Below are positions 63,430 through 64,000 of a stretch of DNA of 64,000 nucleotides, piece by piece (positions within the stretch are counted from its first letter, which is position 1; each line of letters begins with the position of its first letter). Source of the stretch: Trifolium pratense. Its lineage: Eukaryota > Streptophyta > Magnoliopsida > Fabales > Fabaceae. The stretch is from the NCBI RefSeq assembly GCF_020283565.1, contig NC_060060.1, positions 10,168,001 to 10,232,000 on the forward strand, in the 5' to 3' direction. Under the pieces are notes generated by a model. The model made no database searches. It had not been told where the DNA came from and saw only the letters and a program-made list of their open reading frames with translations. A program made the position numbers and the translations under genes.

Positions 63430-63878
63430 AAATTTTTTTTTGGCAATCAAAGTGTAAGAGGTTATGTATATCAGAACTTATGTTTCAGATCATCTGAAAC
63501 ACAAGCTCTGAAGTACTTAACTCTGATAGAGAATTTTAAAAAATCTCAGAGGCTCTGAACTATTTAAGTGGGAAACGTTTAGCATTCGCTGCTGAACAGT
63601 TGTCCATTAAAATAGCAGTTACCGAGTAAATTTCTGCACGTGGTCTACGTGTGTCAGATAGTGGGTGGTTAATGATGACTTTTAGTATTCAACTTTTTGT
63701 CAATTAGCGTAACTTCCCAAATTTGCCATTTTTGTGTTAACTGTGCGTATTTAAATAAAACTTACACAATACACTTGCACACTTCTCACTCTCACAACCT
63801 ACACTTTCTTTTCTCTCTAAACCTTCAACAAAATTTTCTTTCTCTCTCATTAGTTCCTACCCTTACCTAAACTCTATC
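63430..63878 (+). promoter_or_regulatory. pol-ORF3 intergenic leader of Sirevirus 2
   Basis: A TATA-like TATTTAAATAAA (63748-63759) lies about 120 nt before the next ATG, followed by a CT-rich stretch (CTTTCTTTTCTCTCTAAACC) like a plant 5' leader. This suggests, but does not prove, separate transcription of the third ORF. Confidence 0.4.
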
Positions 63879-64000
63879 ATGGCTGGTTCTTCGTCTTCTT
63901 CAACAACAAAGATTCCTCCGTTTATGTTCAGAAATCTTAAAATCGTTGGAAACGAAATGGAGTTTCCAGAATCTGAACTCATCTTTTTTTCTGAGAAGAT
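63879..64000 (+). CDS. Start of the third ORF of Sirevirus 2 (partial)
   Basis: An ATG at 63879 opens a frame (MAGSSSSSTTKIPPFMFRNL...) that is still open at the window edge, 40 codons in. Position after pol equals ORF3 of Sirevirus 1, but the start is unrelated and has no H3-like motif. Too little is visible to assign a function. Confidence 0.6.
   Translation, partial: MAGSSSSSTTKIPPFMFRNLKIVGNEMEFPESELIFFSEK

Larger units (their letters stand above)
56677..64000 (+). mobile_element. Second Sirevirus (Ty1/copia), plus strand, right end outside the window
   Basis: 5' LTR 56677-57796, primer-binding site, gag, pol and the start of a third ORF are present in that order; the 3' LTR must lie beyond 64000. 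Pol has two frameshifts, so the copy is probably defective. It differs from Sirevirus 1 throughout but shares the same design, including the 34-bp leader repeats. Confidence 0.92.

Overview
The window is nuclear DNA of a flowering plant: AT-rich, with intron-bearing genes and intergenic space filled by transposons. Gene content, MITE types and Sirevirus content suggest a legume, probably a Medicago/Trifolium/Pisum-type papilionoid; this is inference and the species cannot be read from the sequence. Five host genes are recognisable. In order they are a filament-like plant protein of the FPP7 type (2849-5855, +), the PRC2 histone methyltransferase CURLY LEAF (CLF, 9074-19474, +, 18 exons), a secreted, probably GPI-anchored PI-PLC-X-domain protein like At5g67130 (20921-23220, +), an F-box/LRR protein like At5g67140 (24035-26057, -), and a SPATULA/ALCATRAZ-type bHLH factor (51496-55082, +). 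All splice models given here keep an open frame. The order matches two Arabidopsis neighbourhoods (FPP7-CLF on chromosome 2; ALC, PI-PLC and F-box on chromosome 5), so the window looks like an ancestral gene block. A processed, frameshifted copy of a NAP1-related (SET/NAP) histone chaperone lies at 29454-30219.

From 31.6 to 46.2 kb the sequence is one nest of retroelements. A Ty3/gypsy derivative (31604-46157, target duplication AAGTT) keeps only gag, protease and scraps of pol. Its 5' LTR was hit first or second by a 190-bp MITE (31863-32052, 9-bp duplication) and also by an 11.6-kb Ty1/copia Sirevirus on the minus strand (32099-43666, duplication CAAAT). Subtracting both insertions leaves a 471-bp 5' LTR, exactly the length of the 3' LTR. 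The Sirevirus has 1707-bp LTRs that look almost identical, plus gag, pol and a third open frame. A second Sirevirus begins at 56677 on the plus strand and runs off the right edge; its pol has two frameshifts.

Smaller elements fill the rest: three non-autonomous hAT-like elements with perfect 8-bp duplications (6817-7594, 47692-48511, 53806-54321), a tRNA-derived SINE with a 17-bp duplication (1521-1748), an Emigrant/Lemi-like pogo MITE in CLF intron 10 (14469-15068), several Stowaway-like MITEs and a fold-back element (56102-56342).

Most unusual signals: the third ORF of the complete Sirevirus can start with MRTKQTARR, seven consecutive residues (R2-R8) of the histone H3 tail; and both Sireviruses, though different, carry a related 34-bp tandem array about 230-250 bp downstream of the LTR TATA box. 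Among host genes, the FPP7-like protein seems to lack the conserved middle of its family, and CLF has a GC-AG intron, a possible overlapping uORF and a shortened linker. The host genes are independent nuclear genes, not an operon-like system.
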